Shown here piece after piece: positions 61,369 to 64,000 of a DNA stretch of 64,000 bases. Both the position numbers and the translations under genes were made by a program. Location of the stretch: contig BGZK01000213.1 in NCBI GenBank assembly GCA_005406025.1, forward strand, positions 248,001 to 312,000, given 5' to 3'. The notes under the pieces were generated by a model. It was not told the origin of the DNA and made no database searches. It saw nothing but the letters and a program-made list of their open reading frames with translations. This stretch comes from Eumeta japonica (Eukaryota > Arthropoda > Insecta > Lepidoptera > Psychidae). Each line of letters starts with the position of its first letter. The stretch's first letter is position 1.

Positions 61369-62421
61369 CTATGATTGAGAATTTGACACATCTAGAATTG
61401 ACTTCACTTCTTCAATGTGTCCAATTTCTTCATTTGATGAAGCTTCTATGAGCGATACATTTGAAGGTGTAGAAGCTTCATAAATACTTTCAATATTTTT
61501 TTTGGTTATTCTTTTACCATCTTTCTTTGATTTCTTAGATACCTTCCCTAATTCTGTATCAGTATTTCCAGACGATTTTTCAGCAGATGTATTCGGAGAA
61601 GATTCCAAACTATGTAAAGTGTCATCTGCAACTTGAATTGCTTCTATCAAATTCTCTAAATCTTGACCCTGGTCGCCCTCAATTATACTTACTAGTTCTG
61701 CTAACATTTGTTCTTCAATGTTTGATTTATCCGTAGCGTTATCAATAGTTTCATGTTCATTCGATTTTTCATTTGAATGTTCATTTACTAATTTACTAGA
61801 TACGTCATTTAATACTTCGTCAACTTTAACATCTGATGCTACAATCACTATTTTATCTATTTCATCGTTTGACACGTCAATAGTTTCTTTATTATCGGAT
61901 TCTTTTAAAAGTATGACTGACGATTCCTTTAAAACTTTGTTAATCGATTCATTTATGACTTTTTCTGTTTCTAAATTTGTTGTGACACTTAATATTTCAT
62001 CGTTTTGTGCGCTTACGCTTTCATTAGGTTCAGACGATTTATCATCCATCTTATTCGAAATTTGTTCTAATGATTTCTCTGCTTCTTCTTGTACTACTTC
62101 ACTTATTGGCACATCCCATTTTAAATTTGATAAATTATTTAATTGTTCCATTAGTGGTTCACTTATATTTGCTTCAGCATCTATTGAGTCTGTTGCAGGA
62201 AGCTCTTCATTTAAAGATTTATGTTCTATCGAACAATCATCAACTAAAACTTGTGCGTCCAACTTTGCGTTGTCTTTCTTCTTTCTAGACTTTGACTTCT
62301 TTTGTTTCTCTGGTTTTTGTTCTTCTTTTGATTGATTCTTGTTGGTGAGCACATTAAGCTGGTTTTGCAGCTCTGCTAGACTTTGTCTGAGTTGAACGCA
62401 GTTAGCCGCCATCGCTTCCAC
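61369..62421 (-). CDS. Terminal exon of acidic coiled-coil protein (partial gene)
   Basis: An acceptor TTTATGTAG/G on the - strand ends at 62422, and the frame is open for 350 codons to TAG at 61371-61369. It begins VEAMAANCVQLRQSLAELQN, a short amphipathic coiled coil (about residues 1-28), then a Lys/Arg-rich stretch (KQKKSKSRKKK) that could be a nuclear signal. Some 250 residues follow that are Glu/Asp/Ser/Asn-rich and repeat-like (DVSNDEID, ESINKVLKESS, NEHSNEKSNEHE), probably disordered. A second basic patch (KVSKKSKKDGKR) lies near residue 293. Codon 1 is GTG after the splice, so it is not the protein start; earlier exons must lie at >62.43 kb, possibly outside the window. No family is recognised. 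The long + frame (61718-62335) is its shadow. Confidence 0.8.
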   Translation of the reverse strand: MEAMAANCVQLRQSLAELQNQLNVLTNKNQSKEEQKPEKQKKSKSRKKKDNAKLDAQVLVDDCSIEHKSLNEELPATDSIDAEANISEPLMEQLNNLSNLKWDVPISEVVQEEAEKSLEQISNKMDDKSSEPNESVSAQNDEILSVTTNLETEKVINESINKVLKESSVILLKESDNKETIDVSNDEIDKIVIVASDVKVDEVLNDVSSKLVNEHSNEKSNEHETIDNATDKSNIEEQMLAELVSIIEGDQGQDLENLIEAIQVADDTLHSLESSPNTSAEKSSGNTDTELGKVSKKSKKDGKRITKKNIESIYEASTPSNVSLIEASSNEEIGHIEEVKSILDVSNSQS

Positions 62422-62699
62422 CTACATAAAAAGCATAGTATTAGAATGCAATATAATATTTAATTCATAATCACAAACTGAATTATTTTGAACATAGAAG
62501 ACTATATTTACTGTCATTGAAACAGTCTATTTGTAGCTGGGCAATTGCTGTAAACCGGGATATACCATTATTAAAAGTTGTTTTATATAGAAGAAAACAT
62601 AAGTTAATTAGGCCTACTCCTCCTTTTATCACCCCACTCTCCATCAATTCTCCATCTTCATCAACCCACTCTCCCTTTTCATCAAACCATCCCCCCTAC

Positions 62700-62870
62700 T
62701 ATCTCCCCACTTCTCCTTCATCAGATACTCTATTCCTACCAGAAGCCGGCAACGCACTGATGATTCCTCGAGTTGCGAATGTCCATGAGCAACGGTAACT
62801 ATTTACTTTCTCAAGGTTCGCACGCTCGTTTGCTTCTCGAAGATACTATTAACAGAAATATTTTTATGCA
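62700..62870 (+). mobile_element. SINE/LINE-tail-like repeat, copy 2
   Basis: CAGAAGCCGGCAACGCACTG, GAGTTGCGAATGTCCATGAG, CGGTAACTATTTACTTTCTC and CACGCTCGTTTGCTTCTCG match, in order, the 3' module I recognise from lepidopteran repeats (GCCGGCAACGCA...GTCCATGGG...CTCGTTTGCC). It shares the GTTGCGA-TGTCC block with 6360-6470 and lies in the presumed intron upstream of the - strand terminal exon. Confidence 0.6.
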
Positions 62871-63059
62871 CAAGTTCTTTTTTCCTATTCTTTTTCTTTA
62901 TGTATTTACAAAATACAATGAATTCATTGTGTAATTATGTTTTGTATGTTTTATAATGTTTAACTTAATAAAGACAACACAATTAGTTACAAGTCTAAAT
63001 ATATATACACCAGTAGCTTCACTTGCAAGGACATAGATTAATATTTGTTAACTTTTCTT

Positions 63060-63190
63060 TTATATTCATCCCATTTTGAATCCCAACTTCATCCTAGTCT
63101 CATCCCCAATATCACTATTAGTTTTGATCTTAATTCCCATTTACCTCAATGTTGATCTCGTTCTTACCATATATTGTTAGTGTCTAAAAG
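63060..63190 (-). mobile_element. Helitron-like/LEP-type repeat remnant
   Basis: Pyrimidine-rich words (CCCAACTTCATCCTAGTCTC, CCCCAATATCACTATTAG) repeat the - orientation pattern of the family; no tail is visible. Confidence 0.35.
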
Positions 63191-64000
63191 ATAATCGGTA
63201 TTCGTTCTGCTGATTTTTCCATTGCCACAACAAAAATTTAGTTTATTTAATGAATAAATAAGATAAATAATTAATTCAAAACAACATTTCTTCATTTTTT
63301 AACCATCTCATTTACAATTGTCATCAATTTTTCAAAAATTGAAAAAGCAAGCAAAGCTAAGCATTAACATTGTACATATGAGACAAATATAGAAACAAAC
63401 ATTATAATGGAGACAAAATAAATAACATTTAATTAATCCATGGATTCATAACATTTAATTAACAATATGTAACAAATATCATTTATACTCAAAATATCAA
63501 AACATAACATGTATATATAATTAAACATTTGATAATGGACATGTAACATCAATAATTATAATTCATTGATGCAATTCAACATAATTCTACTAACTTTACT
63601 TGACCAACTTCAGATAAATGCTTAAATTTTGATAAAAAATAACCATGGTTAACATTTTTAATTTGTTATACATTTAAAGTATAGCGAATTAAATAAATTA
63701 AACTCATTGATGACGTGTTGCCTTGCTGAGTGATTTAGTTTGCCTTACATTTTTAACCTTTTTTTCTGCATATAAACAAGCTTAATTTCCAGTCATCATT
63801 CAAATGTACAAATTAACATTACACAGAACACTTCCTCGAAAGAAGTACCAGACCACTATATGGCCAGAGGAAAAATCCTTTTGACCCAGCGTTTTATTGT
63901 CTGTCTCACTTTAAGATTTTTGCAATCTATCATTATTACTTATTTATGTAAATACTATACTTAGAAAAGAAAGTGGAATAAAATACCAATTTCAAAAAAA
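63191..64000. other. AT-rich right end, no gene seen
   Basis: Mostly A/T with repeated ACATTTAATTAA-type words. No exon of the - strand gene was recognised here. Confidence 0.4.

Noticed and set aside
61718..62335. 205-codon + frame rich in Ser and Phe
   Set aside because: Exact antisense shadow of the Asp/Glu/Ser/Lys-rich - strand exon.

Overview
This is nuclear DNA from an insect, most likely a moth or butterfly (Lepidoptera). The evidence is intron-containing genes with GT/AG junctions, a very AT-rich background, a midgut-type trypsin, an alanine-rich secreted protein resembling the insect DUF745 family, and many dispersed repeats of kinds I associate with lepidopteran genomes (decayed mariners, non-LTR retrotransposon 3' ends, SINE-like tails, Helitron-like pieces). 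All calls come from reading the sequence. No database or repeat-library search was run.

Layout. (1) 769-8402: a complete four-exon trypsin gene on the + strand, with TATA box, signal peptide, full catalytic apparatus and poly(A) signal. Introns 1 and 2 are filled with repeats. (2) 8.4-37.1 kb: about 29 kb in which I see no complete gene. It holds two decayed mariner transposons in opposite orientation, two of the three same-oriented LINE 3' ends, Helitron-like and SINE-like pieces, an approximately 0.74-kb dispersed element, a 33-bp degenerate tandem repeat and two unexplained GC-rich patches. (3) 37.17-48.76 kb: a complete + strand gene with a non-coding first exon and five coding exons. It encodes a secreted, alanine/glutamine-rich coiled-coil protein of 304 residues. 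Its intron before exon 3 carries a perfect 36-bp-arm palindrome. (4) 49.69-50.06 kb: an orphan terminal exon ending in a histidine-rich and acidic/aromatic tail; its upstream exons are not identified. (5) 50.5-60 kb: repeats, including a 187-bp hAT-type MITE with a perfect 8-bp target-site duplication, a Z-DNA-prone tract and a degenerate LINE, plus a candidate signal-peptide exon near 55.86 kb. (6) 60.39-60.84 kb: an inverted-repeat element carrying a THAP zinc-finger fragment on the - strand. (7) 61.08-62.42 kb: the last exon and 3' UTR of a - strand gene whose other exons lie rightward, possibly outside the window.

How the genes relate. The trypsin and the DUF745-like gene both encode secreted proteins but are far apart and show no sign of joint function. 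I found no bacterial-type operon, CRISPR array, integrated virus or obviously new system. The items most worth a second look are the orphan His-rich exon, the THAP-carrying inverted-repeat element, the long intronic palindrome, the hAT MITE and the 390-bp inverted pair 31 kb apart.
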